Assembly (NCBI RefSeq): GCF_024734075.1
Contig: NZ_CP102850.1
Coordinates: forward strand, 1,178,001-1,242,000
DNA from: Gordonia mangrovi
GTDB taxonomy: Bacteria > Actinomycetota > Actinomycetes > Mycobacteriales > Mycobacteriaceae
Direction of reading: 5' to 3'
DNA: 64,000 nucleotides
Positions 32,913 through 42,426 of this stretch are shown here, one piece after another; positions within the stretch are counted from its first letter, which is position 1, and each line of letters begins with the position of its first letter. Position numbers and translations under genes: made by a program. The notes under the pieces were generated by a model. It saw nothing but the letters and a program-made list of their open reading frames with translations, did not search any database and was not told where the DNA came from.

Positions 32913-33143
32913 ATGACGTTTCTGTTTGCTTTGATCGGGATCGCAGCAATTGCTTTCCTGTTGTGGCGTGCCTTCGGCCCTCAACTCGGAGAGTCGGACG
33001 AGCGCGATGACCACGCGCCCCGTCGACCGACGAGGCCGGCCAAGCCGTCGGGTCCGGTAGGCCCCGACGACGACCCTGATTTCCTGCGCGACCTCGATCG
33101 TCGGACCCGTGGCACCAACGGGTCCGATGGCGACGACGCCTGA
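32913..33143 (+). CDS. Small single-span membrane protein
   Basis: The 76-residue protein has one N-terminal membrane span (FLFALIGIAAIAFLLWRAF) and a charged, Pro-rich tail with a DDDPDFLRDLDRR segment. The ATG is preceded by GGGAGG. It is of a kind common next to bldC-like genes in this order; no function is known to me. Confidence 0.7.
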   Translation: MTFLFALIGIAAIAFLLWRAFGPQLGESDERDDHAPRRPTRPAKPSGPVGPDDDPDFLRDLDRRTRGTNGSDGDDA

Positions 33144-33171
33144 TCGCGGGTACCGGAACTCACGGCCGCGA

Positions 33172-33191
33172 ACCCTACCCCGAGGTAGGGT
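33172..33191. promoter_or_regulatory. Perfect 8-bp inverted repeat upstream of the XRE regulator
   Basis: ACCCTACC and GGTAGGGT are separated by CCGA. The right arm merges into GTAGGGTAAT, which could be a -10 region, so this is a candidate operator. It could instead terminate the small membrane protein gene. Confidence 0.5.
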
Positions 33192-33287
33192 AATCTCGTC
33201 TCACTACGCAGTGCGGTTGACTCCGCTGTCAGTCGACTGCGCCGGTGGCGATGACAGTATCGACGTGGACGCGGGGGACAAACGAGG

Positions 33288-33770
33288 GTGACAGCCGGTG
33301 ATGCGCGCCGAACTCCGGCGCATGACGACGACTCCAGCTTCGCCGAGAAGTTGGGGTATCTGTTCGAGCATTCCCGGGACGAGAACGGCGCACCGTACAC
33401 CGGCAAGAAGATCGCCGAACGTGCCAACGGATTGGGTTACTCGCTGTCGGACGCCTACATCTCCCAGTTGCGGACCGGCAAGGCGCGCACGCCCTCGTTC
33501 CGCACCGTGGAGGCCATCTCACGGGCCTTCGAGGTGAGTGTCACCTATTTCCTGGCCAATCCCGACGAGGATCTCGAGCGGGTCCGCCAGCAGCGGGAGT
33601 ATGTGGAGATGCTCGCCACCACCGGCACCCATCTGTCCGGGATCGACGTGCGGGCCATCTGCCCGGACACCATCGATGTGCTGATCGACCTGCTGAAGGT
33701 GGTCAAGGCCCAGGCGCAGGCACAGGGCGACACCGTGGCGCCGCCCGGCGAGAACCAGAACCCGGCCTGA
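33288..33770 (+). CDS. XRE/EspR-like HTH regulator
   Basis: The 160-residue protein has an N-terminal HTH (about 18-85: FAEKLGYLFEH, KKIAERANGLGYSLSDAYISQLRTGKARTPS) followed by a helical C-terminal part likely used for dimerisation. The long first helix and SQLR-G motif resemble mycobacterial EspR, a nucleoid-associated regulator of ESX-1 and cell-surface genes. GTG 33288 is the start with GAGG directly before it; a better-spaced site is not visible. Confidence 0.8.
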   Translation: MTAGDARRTPAHDDDSSFAEKLGYLFEHSRDENGAPYTGKKIAERANGLGYSLSDAYISQLRTGKARTPSFRTVEAISRAFEVSVTYFLANPDEDLERVRQQREYVEMLATTGTHLSGIDVRAICPDTIDVLIDLLKVVKAQAQAQGDTVAPPGENQNPA

Positions 33771-33796
33771 TCCGACCGCCGATCACCCGGCAGCCG

Positions 33797-33847
33797 ACTC
33801 ACAGTCCGGCGCCACTCACAGGCCGGCGCAACTCACAGGCCGGCGTA
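33797..33847 (+). repeat. 17-bp tandem repeat, three units, at the 3' end of ccsB
   Basis: Three units of ACTCACAGGCCGGCGYN follow one another at 33797, 33814 and 33831. The last holds the ccsB stop codon and final codons, so the gene tail has been copied twice downstream. Confidence 0.85.
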
Positions 33848-34867
33848 GGAGTGCAGCCCGGACACCACCAGGTTGATGGCGAACAGGTTGAACAGCAGCG
33901 TCACGAACCCGGCGACGTTGATCCACGCGGCCGCGTTGTTGCGCCAGCCGGCCGTCGCGCGGGCATGCAGATAGGCCGCGTAGATGACCCAGGCGATGAA
34001 CGACACCGTCTCCTTGGGGTCCCAGCCCCAGAATCGGCCCCAGGCGGCCTCGGCCCAGATGGCGCCGCAGATCACGCCCAGACCGAACAGCGGGAAACCG
34101 AAGACGACGCACTTGTAGGCGAGCCGGTCGAGCGCGTCGGCGTTCGGGATGTGCGCGACGATGCGGCGCGTGCCGGCGAACAGGCCCTTGCCGGTCAGCG
34201 GGTCGGTGGCGTCGTCGTCGGCGTCGGTTTCGGTGCTCCCCCACCGCACCTTGACCAGGTAGAGCAGGCTCGCGACACCGGACACCAGTAGCACACCCGA
34301 CGAAATCGAGATGATCGAGACGTGCACGGCCAGCCAGTACGACTTCAGTGCCGGCACCACCGGCGCGGCCTGGGTGTAGAGCCAGCGGCCGCCGATGAAC
34401 ATCAGCAACGCGACCGGCAGCAGCACGAACGACAGCAGCGGACGATGCTCGGGCTTGCGCAGCACCACCACACCGGCGACCACGCAGGCCGCACACGTCA
34501 GCGAGATGAACTCGTACATGTTGCCCCACGGCGCCCGGTCGGTGGCCAGGCCCCGCAGCACGATCGAGGCGATGTGCGCGATCAGCCCGACGAACACCAC
34601 CGGATAGGCCATCGCGGCCAGCCGGGAGCCCTTGGGACGGCGCGGGGCCGGACCGTCGATGCGGCCGGGTGCGCGGTCGTCGACGGCCACCGTCGCGCCG
34701 CCGGAGGTCACCAGCTGGGCGGCGGGGGCGAGTTTGCGTGCCCGCGCGCCGGCGAGGGCGGCCAGGAACAGCACCATCGCCACCACGTACACCGTGATGG
34801 CGGTGCCGAACAGGAGGTCGGAGTAGCGCGCGAGCGTCTCGTCGACCTGCGTCGAGCCCGTATTCAT
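33833..34867 (-). CDS. ccsB: Cytochrome c biogenesis protein CcsB/ResC (System II)
   Basis: The 344-residue protein has about eight membrane spans and the tryptophan-rich haem-handling motif [12 protein letters not shown] near residue 270. Conserved His residues lie in IAHIAS, AVHVSI and the C-terminal loops. Together with ResB it forms the haem-export and cytochrome c haem-lyase complex. It is last in the hemL-phosphatase-resA-ccdA-resB-ccsB operon, the same order as mycobacterial Rv0524-Rv0529. The 26-bp gap from resB has no terminator. Confidence 0.93.
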   Translation of the reverse strand: MNTGSTQVDETLARYSDLLFGTAITVYVVAMVLFLAALAGARARKLAPAAQLVTSGGATVAVDDRAPGRIDGPAPRRPKGSRLAAMAYPVVFVGLIAHIASIVLRGLATDRAPWGNMYEFISLTCAACVVAGVVVLRKPEHRPLLSFVLLPVALLMFIGGRWLYTQAAPVVPALKSYWLAVHVSIISISSGVLLVSGVASLLYLVKVRWGSTETDADDDATDPLTGKGLFAGTRRIVAHIPNADALDRLAYKCVVFGFPLFGLGVICGAIWAEAAWGRFWGWDPKETVSFIAWVIYAAYLHARATAGWRNNAAAWINVAGFVTLLFNLFAINLVVSGLHSYAGL

Positions 34868-34893
34868 GGCACCCGTCCTTTCGTTGCTGACTG

Positions 34894-36615
34894 CTACAGG
34901 CGCCGTGCGGCGCGTCCGGCGTCTGGGTCGTCCGGGTCGATCACCAGGCGACGCGCCTGCTCGGTGAATCCCTCGCCCCAGCCCGCCTGATCGGTGCGCG
35001 CCAGGCCGGCAATCTCTACTACCGTACGTCGTTTGGTTCCGTCGCCGGAATCGGACGTGGTGACCGGCACGACGCGCGCCCAGATGCGTCGCCGCCGGAT
35101 CAGCAGCGACACGAGCAATCCGCCCAGCATCGCGATCGACGACACCAGCACCCAGATCTGGGCCGGATCATGCGACACCTGCACCGACACCCACCGCTGG
35201 TAGCCGTCGAACCGCACCTGCGTGCCGTCGGCCAGCGTGTGGGTCTGTCCCTCGCCCAGGTTCACCTGGGCGCGTTGTTGGAGTCGACCCTGATCGATCA
35301 GCGACTTGTCGAGCGAGTACGCGTTCTGCGGCAGGCCGGTGTCCAGGCCGGTGTCGCCCTCGTAGATGCGGATGGCCACGTACGGGTCGTTCGGCTCCGG
35401 GGAGGCCGACGTCAGCAGGGTGCCGTGGAAGTTGGCGGTCGGCGCGAACAGACCTTCCACCGCGATCTGATGGTTGCGGCGCTCGTCGGCGTCCGGGTAG
35501 AGCCCGGCGGGGGTGTCGAACCGGATCGCACCCGACGACATCATCGTCTGCAGTTCGTCGGGGATGAACGGCACCGTCTGGGTGCGCTGCTCCCCGTTGG
35601 GGAAGGTGACGGTGAACGTCGGGGCGAAGCCGTTGCCCAGCACGTACACGCGGTCGCCGGCGACGCGCAGCGGCTCGTTGACGCGGATGCGCGCGGTGGG
35701 CCAGGTCGATGCGTCGGCACTCGGCGTGCCCTCGGCGTAGCGGACCTGCGCGGTGTACATGTCCGGCTGACCGTTGGGCAGGAAGGTCGCCTCGAAGTCG
35801 TCGACGCGGAAGCAGAACGGCTCGAGGTCGGTGCCGTCGACGAGGTTGCCGGCGCGGAAGGAGTCGTAGACGGCGGTCGAGGTGTTGCACAGACCCTCGC
35901 CGTCGGCGACCAGGCTGCGGGTGCCCTCGTAGCCGTAGAGTTTGCCGAGCGCGATCGACACCAGCAGCGCGAGCAACGCGAAGTGGAAGACCAGGTTGCC
36001 GAACTCGCGCAGATACCCCTTCTCGGCGGAGACCTCGACGACGTCGGCACTTCCCCCCGCGTCCCCCGCAGATCGAGTAGCCCCGGAGCCTGCGGAGGGG
36101 CGTATCGAGATCACCCGCCGCCACCCACGCAGATTCCGCGATATCCGCTCGGCGATCTCCTCCGGCTCGCCGTCGACCTCGATCGTGACGTGCCGCGGCA
36201 GCCGCTTGAGGTTGCGCGGCGCGGCCACCGGCTTGGCCCGCAGGCTGTGGAAGTGCTCGATCATCCGCGGCGTCAGGCAGCCCACCAGGGACACGAACAG
36301 CAGCACGTAGATGGCGGTGAACCAGGCGCTGGAGAAGACGTCGAACAGCTGCAGCCGGTCCATCCACTCGCCGATCCACCCGTGGTCGGCGATGTAGGTG
36401 AGCGTCTTCTGTTCGTTGAGCGACCGCTGCGGCAGCAACGCGCCGGGGATGGCGGCCAGCGCGAGCAGGAACAGCAGGATCAGCGCGGTGCGCATCGAGG
36501 TCAGCGAGCGCCACAGGTTGCGCGCCGGCCACAGCACGCGGCGGCGGAACCAGTGCGGACGGCGCGGCGGCGGTACGTCGGCGGTGTCGCGGCGGTCGGT
36601 GGTCACCTCGGTCAT
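34894..36615 (-). CDS. resB: Cytochrome c biogenesis protein ResB (System II)
   Basis: The ATG at 36615 overlaps the ccdA stop (ATGA), giving 573 residues. Membrane spans lie near 40-60 ([19 protein letters not shown]), 95-115 and 210-230, then a large extracytoplasmic domain and a last span before a basic cytoplasmic tail (LLIRRRRIW). It partners CcsB in haem delivery to apocytochrome c. Residues 169-182 ([14 protein letters not shown]) are encoded by a 42-bp copy of the dispersed GTCTCGATACGC repeat, an in-frame insertion in the first extramembrane region. Confidence 0.92.
   Translation of the reverse strand: MTEVTTDRRDTADVPPPRRPHWFRRRVLWPARNLWRSLTSMRTALILLFLLALAAIPGALLPQRSLNEQKTLTYIADHGWIGEWMDRLQLFDVFSSAWFTAIYVLLFVSLVGCLTPRMIEHFHSLRAKPVAAPRNLKRLPRHVTIEVDGEPEEIAERISRNLRGWRRVISIRPSAGSGATRSAGDAGGSADVVEVSAEKGYLREFGNLVFHFALLALLVSIALGKLYGYEGTRSLVADGEGLCNTSTAVYDSFRAGNLVDGTDLEPFCFRVDDFEATFLPNGQPDMYTAQVRYAEGTPSADASTWPTARIRVNEPLRVAGDRVYVLGNGFAPTFTVTFPNGEQRTQTVPFIPDELQTMMSSGAIRFDTPAGLYPDADERRNHQIAVEGLFAPTANFHGTLLTSASPEPNDPYVAIRIYEGDTGLDTGLPQNAYSLDKSLIDQGRLQQRAQVNLGEGQTHTLADGTQVRFDGYQRWVSVQVSHDPAQIWVLVSSIAMLGGLLVSLLIRRRRIWARVVPVTTSDSGDGTKRRTVVEIAGLARTDQAGWGEGFTEQARRLVIDPDDPDAGRAARRL
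36071..36112 (-). repeat. Dispersed 42-bp repeat inserted in frame in resB
   Basis: On the minus strand it runs from GATCTCGATACGCC to GGGGCTACTCGATC, the same ends as the intergenic copy at 13920-13960. Its length is a multiple of three, so resB stays open. Confidence 0.7.
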
Positions 36616-37418
36616 ACGGGTAGCTCCGTGTCGGTGATGAAGGCGTCGCGCACCCAGACGATGAACTGGTCCCACGCGCCGGTCACCAGGGCGATGCCGA
36701 CGGCGATCAGCATGATGCCGCCGAACACCTGGATGGCGCGGGCGTGATTGCGCAGCCAGCCGAGGCTGCGCAGCGCCCACGCCGAGGAGAAGGCGAGGAT
36801 GACGAACGGGATGCCGAGGCCGGCGCAGTAGGCGACGATCAGCGCCACCCCTTTGGCGGCGGTGGCGCCCTCGGTGCCGCTGGCGGTGGCGATCACCGCG
36901 GCCAACGTCGGACCCAGGCACGGGGTCCAGCCGAGTGCGAAGACGGCGCCGAGCAACGGTGCACCCACGATGTTGGACATGCGGCGCGGCGCGAACCGGA
37001 ACTCGTGTTGCATGGCGGGCACCAGGCCGATGAACACCAGCCCCATCAGGATGGTGACCACACCGCCGATGCGCTGCAGAAGTTCGCGATTGACCACGAA
37101 GGTGCTGGTGATGCCGAGCACGGTGGCGGTGGCCGCGACGAAGATGACGGTGAAGCCGAGGACGAACAGCGCGGCGGCGATCGCCACCCGCGATCGGCCG
37201 CTCTTGGCGGGTTCGCCGACGGTGACCGCGGGCGCCTCGGCGCCGACCAGACCGGCCAGATACGACAGATAGCCGGGAACGAGCGGCACCACGCACGGGG
37301 AGGCGAAGGAGACCAGGCCGGCGATGACGCAGGCGGCCAGCGCCAGCAGCAACGGTCCGGAGGTGACGGTGGTGGCGAAGGTCTCGCCGATGGCGGCCTG
37401 CGGGGCGAGGTCGATCAC
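36612..37418 (-). CDS. ccdA: Thiol:disulfide interchange membrane protein CcdA
   Basis: A GTG at 37418 overlaps the resA stop (GTGA), giving 268 residues with six to seven spans. The two membrane-embedded redox cysteines are in [12 protein letters not shown] and GWTPCLGP. It passes electrons from cytoplasmic thioredoxin to ResA-like thioredoxins outside, keeping apocytochrome c cysteines reduced. Order and coupling with resA and resB match the System II operon. Confidence 0.93.
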   Translation of the reverse strand: MIDLAPQAAIGETFATTVTSGPLLLALAACVIAGLVSFASPCVVPLVPGYLSYLAGLVGAEAPAVTVGEPAKSGRSRVAIAAALFVLGFTVIFVAATATVLGITSTFVVNRELLQRIGGVVTILMGLVFIGLVPAMQHEFRFAPRRMSNIVGAPLLGAVFALGWTPCLGPTLAAVIATASGTEGATAAKGVALIVAYCAGLGIPFVILAFSSAWALRSLGWLRNHARAIQVFGGIMLIAVGIALVTGAWDQFIVWVRDAFITDTELPV

Positions 37419-38044
37419 GGCGCACCCTGCTCGACCGCCGACGACGCCGGCGCTGCGGCGGGGCTTTCGGCGGCGATCCGGCGCACGGTCGCGTCGAGTT
37501 CCTCGGCGGTGACGGCCTTGAGGAACACCGCCGCGGGACGGTGCTGCCGGTCGAGTACGACGGTGGTGGGCACCACCGAGGTGGGAGTGGTCAACGCGGC
37601 GAGGGTGATGCCGTCGAAGTCGTAGATGGACGGGTAGCCGACGTTGCGGTCGGCGACGAAGTCCTTGGCGCTCTGCCGGTCGTCGCGCAGGTCGATCCCG
37701 AGGAACTCGACGCCGAGATCCTTGGTGTTCTCGTAGACGGTTTCGAGGTCGTCGGCCTCGCCGCGGCATGGGCCGCACCAGGAGCCCCAGACGTTGATGA
37801 CGACGACCTTGTCGGCGAAGCGTTCGTCGCCGAGCGCGAGCGGCTCGTCGGTGATCAGGTCCGGGCCCGACAGTTCGGCGACCGGTTTCCGCTGCTCAGG
37901 CGGGTAGGTGATCACCATCTGTCCGCCCGGTGAGACGAACTCGAACGTGTCTCCCTGCGCGACGGCGTCGTCGCCGGTGCTGCAGCCGCCGACCACACCG
38001 ATCACGACCGCCAGCGCCGCCAGCAGCAGAGAGAACCTTCGCAC
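37415..38044 (-). CDS. resA: ResA/TlpA-like thiol-disulfide reductase lipoprotein
   Basis: The 209-residue protein has a lipobox (VVGGC, lipidated C21) and a thioredoxin fold with WGSWCGPC (active site C90/C93) and a cis-Pro region in [11 protein letters not shown]. It reduces the CxxCH cysteines of apocytochromes before haem attachment and is recharged by CcdA, encoded next. The C-terminal 20 residues are Ala/Pro-rich. Confidence 0.92.
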   Translation of the reverse strand: MRRFSLLLAALAVVIGVVGGCSTGDDAVAQGDTFEFVSPGGQMVITYPPEQRKPVAELSGPDLITDEPLALGDERFADKVVVINVWGSWCGPCRGEADDLETVYENTKDLGVEFLGIDLRDDRQSAKDFVADRNVGYPSIYDFDGITLAALTTPTSVVPTTVVLDRQHRPAAVFLKAVTAEELDATVRRIAAESPAAAPASSAVEQGAP

Positions 38045-38068
38045 ATTCGTCCTATCGCACCGGGCCGG

Positions 38069-38698
38069 TCACGCCCCGGTGGCCAACGGGTCCGAGGCGC
38101 CCACCGGCTCGGAGTAGATGATGTCGACGAGCGCGTCGTCCTCGTAGATCAGGCTGGTCAGCGACGCCAGCGAGCACTGCCGCCGGCGCGGGTCGTGCCA
38201 CAGCCGCTGGCCTTCCAGGAAGCGGCGCAACGTGTAGACGGGCAGCTGGTGGCTGACGCAGACGGCTTCGTGGCCGCGCGCGGCGTCGCGGGCCTTGTTG
38301 GCCGCGGCCAGCATGCGGTGGGCCAGCTGGATGTAGGGCTCACCCCACGACGGGGTGAACGGATCCCGCATCTTGGGCCAGTGGCGCGGTTTGCTCAGCG
38401 CGCCGTCGCCGACGGACACCTTCAGGCCCTCGAAGACGTTGTCGGCCTCGATGAGTTCGTCGTTGGTGATGATCTCGAGTCCGTGCGCCCCGGCGATGGG
38501 GGTGGCGGTCTCCTGCGCACGCTGCAGCGGCGAGGCGAACACGGCGGTCACGTCGTGGTCGGCGAGGGTGGCGGCCACCTTGTTGGCCTGGGCGCGCCCG
38601 GTGTCCGACAGCCGGAAGCCGGGCAGGCGCCCGTAGAGGATGCCTTCGGGGTTGTGGACTTCCCCGTGCCGCATCATGTGGACGATCGTGTTGGTCAT
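38069..38698 (-). CDS. Histidine phosphatase superfamily protein (phosphoglycerate-mutase fold)
   Basis: The 209-residue protein has the MRHGEVHNP phospho-His motif near residue 10, a second-site FASPLQRAQET with the conserved Arg, and a late VSHQLPV His. It lies between hemL and resA as its mycobacterial counterpart Rv0525 does. The substrate is unknown; no mutase-type specificity loop can be assigned. Confidence 0.88.
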   Translation of the reverse strand: MTNTIVHMMRHGEVHNPEGILYGRLPGFRLSDTGRAQANKVAATLADHDVTAVFASPLQRAQETATPIAGAHGLEIITNDELIEADNVFEGLKVSVGDGALSKPRHWPKMRDPFTPSWGEPYIQLAHRMLAAANKARDAARGHEAVCVSHQLPVYTLRRFLEGQRLWHDPRRRQCSLASLTSLIYEDDALVDIIYSEPVGASDPLATGA

Positions 38699-38712
38699 CT
38701 GTCTCCCCCGGG

Positions 38713-40032
38713 TCAGCTCGGGACCGCTGCGGCAGCGGCCTGCGCGGCTGCCGGCAGTGCATCGGCGATACGAGAGAAAGCATCGTCGTCCAGCGCCGCG
38801 GACACAAACCAGGCCTCGAACGCACTCGGCGGCGGATAGACGCCACGCTCGAGCAGCGCATGGAAAAACGGGGCAAAACGCCAGGTCTCGGTGGCCTTCA
38901 CACCCGGATAGTCGGCGATCGGCTCGCCTGCGTCGGTGAAGAAGACGCTGAGCATGCTGCCGGCGCGCTGCACGCGGTGGGCCACGCCGGCGGCGTCGAG
39001 GGCGTCGGTCAGCAGTGTGGCGAGACGGTCGGCGTTGTCGTCGAGGGCGCGGTAGACGGCGGCGTCGGCGTTGCGCAGGGTGGCCAGGCCGGCGGCGACG
39101 GCCACCGGGTTCCCCGACAGTGTGCCGGCCTGATAGACCGGGCCGGTCGGGGCGAGGCGTTCCATCACGTCGGCGCGGCCGCCGAACGCGGCGGCGGGCA
39201 GGCCACCGCTCATCACCTTGCCGAAGGTGTAGAGGTCGCCGCCGACGCCGTCGAGGCCGTACCAGCCGGACGGGCTGACGCGGAAGCCGGTCATCACCTC
39301 GTCCATGATCAGCAGCGCGCCGTGGCGTCGGGTGAGTTCACGCAGGCCGGCGTTGAAGCCGTCGTGCGGTGCGACCGCACCCATGTTGCCGGCGGCGGCC
39401 TCGGTGATGACGGCGGCGATGTCGTCGCCGAACTCCTCGAACGCCTTGGCGACGGCCTTCAGGTCGTTGTAGGGCAGGACCAGTGTGTCGTGCGCGGACG
39501 CGCCCGTGACGCCCGGCGAGGTGGGCAGGCCGAGGGTGGCGACACCGGACCCGGCGTCGGCCAGCAGGGCGTCGACGTGGCCGTGGTAGCAGCCGGCGAA
39601 CTTGATGACCTTGCTCCGCCCGGTGTAGCCGCGGGCGAGCCGGATGGCCGACATGGTGGCCTCGGTCCCGGAGTTGACCAGCCGGACCTGCTCGACGGGG
39701 TCGACGCGGTCGATGATCTCCTCGGCGAGTTCGATCTCCGACGAGGTGGGCGCGCCGAAGGAGAGGCCGCCGGCGGCTGCCTGCTGCACTGCGGAGACAA
39801 CCGCGGGATGTGCATGGCCGAGGATCATCGGACCCCAGGAGCAGACCAGATCGATGTACTCGTTGCCGTCGACGTCGGTGAGTCGGCACCCCTGCGCCGA
39901 GGCGATGAAGCGCGGATCTCCACCGACTGCGGAGAACGCCCGGACCGGGGAGTTGACCCCGCCGGGGATGACCTGGGCAGCGCGGGCGAACAGCGCTGCA
40001 GACTTCGCGGCGACTTCAGCGGATCGGGTCAC
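38713..40032 (-). CDS. hemL: Glutamate-1-semialdehyde 2,1-aminomutase
   Basis: The protein has 439 residues from the GTG at 40032; a TTG at 40068 is an upstream alternative and neither has a clear ribosome site. It is a class III PLP aminotransferase: [33 protein letters not shown], and the PLP Lys in [13 protein letters not shown]. It converts glutamate-1-semialdehyde to 5-aminolevulinate, using the product of hemA, which lies at the other end of this window. It heads the haem/cytochrome c operon. Confidence 0.94.
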   Translation of the reverse strand: MTRSAEVAAKSAALFARAAQVIPGGVNSPVRAFSAVGGDPRFIASAQGCRLTDVDGNEYIDLVCSWGPMILGHAHPAVVSAVQQAAAGGLSFGAPTSSEIELAEEIIDRVDPVEQVRLVNSGTEATMSAIRLARGYTGRSKVIKFAGCYHGHVDALLADAGSGVATLGLPTSPGVTGASAHDTLVLPYNDLKAVAKAFEEFGDDIAAVITEAAAGNMGAVAPHDGFNAGLRELTRRHGALLIMDEVMTGFRVSPSGWYGLDGVGGDLYTFGKVMSGGLPAAAFGGRADVMERLAPTGPVYQAGTLSGNPVAVAAGLATLRNADAAVYRALDDNADRLATLLTDALDAAGVAHRVQRAGSMLSVFFTDAGEPIADYPGVKATETWRFAPFFHALLERGVYPPPSAFEAWFVSAALDDDAFSRIADALPAAAQAAAAAVPS

Positions 40033-40144
40033 GGGGACCAGTGTTCCAAATCGCCTCGTGAGGGCCAAAATTGTTCAGGGTGTTCTCAGGGAGAGTGTGA
40101 CGTGGGCGACCGTGGTGCGGCGTTCCGGGTGTCGGCGTAGCCGC

Positions 40145-40159
40145 ACACAGTACCTGTGT
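40145..40159. promoter_or_regulatory. Perfect 6-bp inverted repeat ACACAG-TAC-CTGTGT between hemL and the membrane-protein gene
   Basis: This short dyad lies in the 170-bp divergent region 40033-40206. A possible -10 (TACAGT) for the plus-strand gene follows about 8 bp later, so it would overlap or border the -35. Confidence 0.4.
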
Positions 40160-40206
40160 ACCCGCTACAGTGACCGTGCCCAGCCCCGCGAACCCGAGGA
40201 CGCGCC

Positions 40207-40869
40207 TTGCCTGCACACGCCGTCGACACATCGGTCGAAGACGCACCAGTCTATGAGCCTCCCGAGTCTTGGATTCCCGTCGACAAACGACGCTTCGGCA
40301 TGGACAGCCGCACGCTGGTGCCGGGGTTCGTCGTCCTGGCGATCGCGCTGATCCTGTCGTTCGTACCGGCGATGATCAACGCGTCGGTCGACTACGACGA
40401 TCCGGTGGTCGCCGGCGATGTGATGGCTGTCGGTGATCGCGTCACGTTCACCCCGACCGTCGGCTGGAACATCACCGGCGGGCTGCGCGAGAGCCAACCG
40501 CTGCCGGGCGGCGAGTACCCGCCGGTGGCGACCGTCGCCGATTCGGGCATCGTGCTGCAGATCCGCACCGCACCCTTCGACGGCACCCCCGAGGAGTTGC
40601 TCGACCAGATCCGCGACAACAACGCCGACCTCGGCGATCTGGCCCCCGACATCGGACAGAAAGCGGCGTCCATCACCACCACCGACGGGCATCGCGGCGT
40701 GATCGCCGACTATCAGGTCCCGACCGGCGAAGGCGTTGTCGCGGCGTTCGTGGACGACGGACTCGGTGTGGAGGTCGTCGCGGCGGTGCCGCCGGAGTAC
40801 GAGCGGGAATCCGCCGAGGACATCGCCCGGATGATCCAGAGCATCACCATCGGAGAGGCATCGGAGTGA
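40207..40869 (+). CDS. Membrane-anchored protein of unknown function, coupled to a PrsW-like protease
   Basis: The TTG at 40207 has GAGGA at a good distance and gives 220 residues. A cytoplasmic N-tail of about 35 residues precedes one span (LVPGFVVLAIALILSFVPAM), and an extracytoplasmic domain of about 160 residues follows with repeated beta-like segments (VGDRVTFTPTVGWNIT). Its stop overlaps the GTG of the PrsW-like gene. Coupling to an intramembrane protease suggests it is a substrate or partner (inference). Confidence 0.7.
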   Translation: MPAHAVDTSVEDAPVYEPPESWIPVDKRRFGMDSRTLVPGFVVLAIALILSFVPAMINASVDYDDPVVAGDVMAVGDRVTFTPTVGWNITGGLRESQPLPGGEYPPVATVADSGIVLQIRTAPFDGTPEELLDQIRDNNADLGDLAPDIGQKAASITTTDGHRGVIADYQVPTGEGVVAAFVDDGLGVEVVAAVPPEYERESAEDIARMIQSITIGEASE

Positions 40870-42077
40870 CCACGACCGCCGGCGACCAGATGCCGCAACA
40901 GAATCCGCCCCACCTCCAGCGCGCCCGCCTCGACGCCATCACCAAGTCCGGTCGCGGCGAGGGCTTCCGGTTCATCCAGCCACGCAACCTGTGTTGGTGG
41001 GTGTACATCGCGATCGTCGCCTACGGAGCGATGCTCACGATCACCATGTTCGCGGCGCCGTGGCACGCCTACGCGGGCGAACTCGGCACCACCATCGCCG
41101 TGTTGCTCGTCTACGGCGTGGTGCTGTGGTGGTTCACCCGCTACATCGACCGCTACTCCCCCGTGCCCGGCAGCGTAGTGCTGACGGCGCTGGTGTGGGG
41201 TGCGGTCGGCGCCACGATGGCCATCGCCATCAACGCCAACGATCCGATCCGAGCTCTGTACGCCAAGGCATTCGGCCAGCAGTTCGCCGCCGAGTGGTCT
41301 GCCGGGCTCACCGCCCCACTGACCGAGGAGATCTCCAAGGGGCTCGGCGTCGTGCTCTTGATCTATCTGGCGCCCAAGGTGATCCGTACGGCGTTCGACG
41401 GCTTCATCGTCGGCGCGTTCTGCGGCTTGGGTTTCCAGATCTTGGAGGACGTCCTCTACTCGTTCAATCTCGCGGGTTCGCATTTCGGCGCGGACGCCGG
41501 TGACATCGGATTCGGCGTGGCCGTGCAGCGGATGCTGACCGGGTTGTCGGGGCACATCTTGTTCTCGGCGATCGTCGGCGCGGGCATCGTCTACCTGCTC
41601 GGCCGACCGGGCGAACCGCGCAACGTGGCGCGCGGGCTCGGTTTTCTCGCGATTCCGGTCGCGATGCACTGGTTCTGGGACTCGATGGGCGCCTTCCTGC
41701 CCGCGCCGAACGACGCCGTGGTCATGGTGGAACTAGTGATCGTCATGTTGGTCTTCCTGGCCGTCGTGGTCTGGGTGTTCCATCTCGTCGTCGGTCGCGA
41801 ACGCCGGTATCTCCGAGACATTCTCGCGCCCGAGGTCACCACCGGCGTACTCACCGACGACGAGTTGGCGGCCGTCGCGGGCGACTGGAAGCAGCGGCGG
41901 CGGCTACGCAAGGCTGCCGGCGGGCACGACGGCCGGCGCCGGGAGAGCTGGGTGGTCGAGGCTGCCGGAGACCTTGCCGACGCGTTGGCCCGCTCGCGCG
42001 GTGCGGACACACCCGAGGTCGAGTTCGCCCGGTCGGAGGTGACGCGGGTGCGCGGTGAGGTGTCGATCAACAGCTGA
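40866..42077 (+). CDS. PrsW-family intramembrane metalloprotease
   Basis: The 403-residue protein has about eight spans between residues 40 and 310. The PrsW motifs are TEEISKG (EExxK), GFQILEDVLY (ExxxY-like), GHILFSA and AMHWFWDS; these Glu and His residues would bind zinc. PrsW-type enzymes cut membrane proteins such as anti-sigma factors. A basic cytoplasmic tail of about 90 residues follows. It overlaps the preceding membrane-anchored protein gene by 4 nt. Confidence 0.88.
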   Translation: MTTTAGDQMPQQNPPHLQRARLDAITKSGRGEGFRFIQPRNLCWWVYIAIVAYGAMLTITMFAAPWHAYAGELGTTIAVLLVYGVVLWWFTRYIDRYSPVPGSVVLTALVWGAVGATMAIAINANDPIRALYAKAFGQQFAAEWSAGLTAPLTEEISKGLGVVLLIYLAPKVIRTAFDGFIVGAFCGLGFQILEDVLYSFNLAGSHFGADAGDIGFGVAVQRMLTGLSGHILFSAIVGAGIVYLLGRPGEPRNVARGLGFLAIPVAMHWFWDSMGAFLPAPNDAVVMVELVIVMLVFLAVVVWVFHLVVGRERRYLRDILAPEVTTGVLTDDELAAVAGDWKQRRRLRKAAGGHDGRRRESWVVEAAGDLADALARSRGADTPEVEFARSEVTRVRGEVSINS

Positions 42078-42426
42078 GGCCAGCTCCGCCGCCGAACCCA
42101 CCCCGGCTGCCGTTCGACCGTATTCGACAGCAGCCCCAGCGGCGGGCGGTGACGACAATTGTCGCTACCAGTCGCTCAGGCGACAGGTGGAGACGCCCGA
42201 CGACGTCGGCGGCCGCCCATTCGGGTTGCCTCCTTGTCGCGAACTCCATCATGAGGTCGAGCATGCCGACGAAACCGGCCAAATCGGGTTCCGCGCATAG
42301 CGGTGTGTGATTCTGTGGACCGGCACCCGACCTGTGGACTACCGACGCCGTATACAGCTGCGGCAGCGTGGGTGGCCGCCGACAATTGTTGTCGGCCCCA
42401 CCCCCTGAGACCGCAGCCGGATACGA
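42078..42426. other. Gene-free region between convergent genes, with two CGACAATTG palindromes
   Basis: No convincing coding frame is present in these 349 bp. CGACAATTGTCG (42153-42164) is a perfect 12-bp palindrome, and CCGACAA-TTG-TTGTCGG (42379-42395) repeats the same core. They could be binding sites or hairpins that end the two converging transcripts. Confidence 0.5.
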
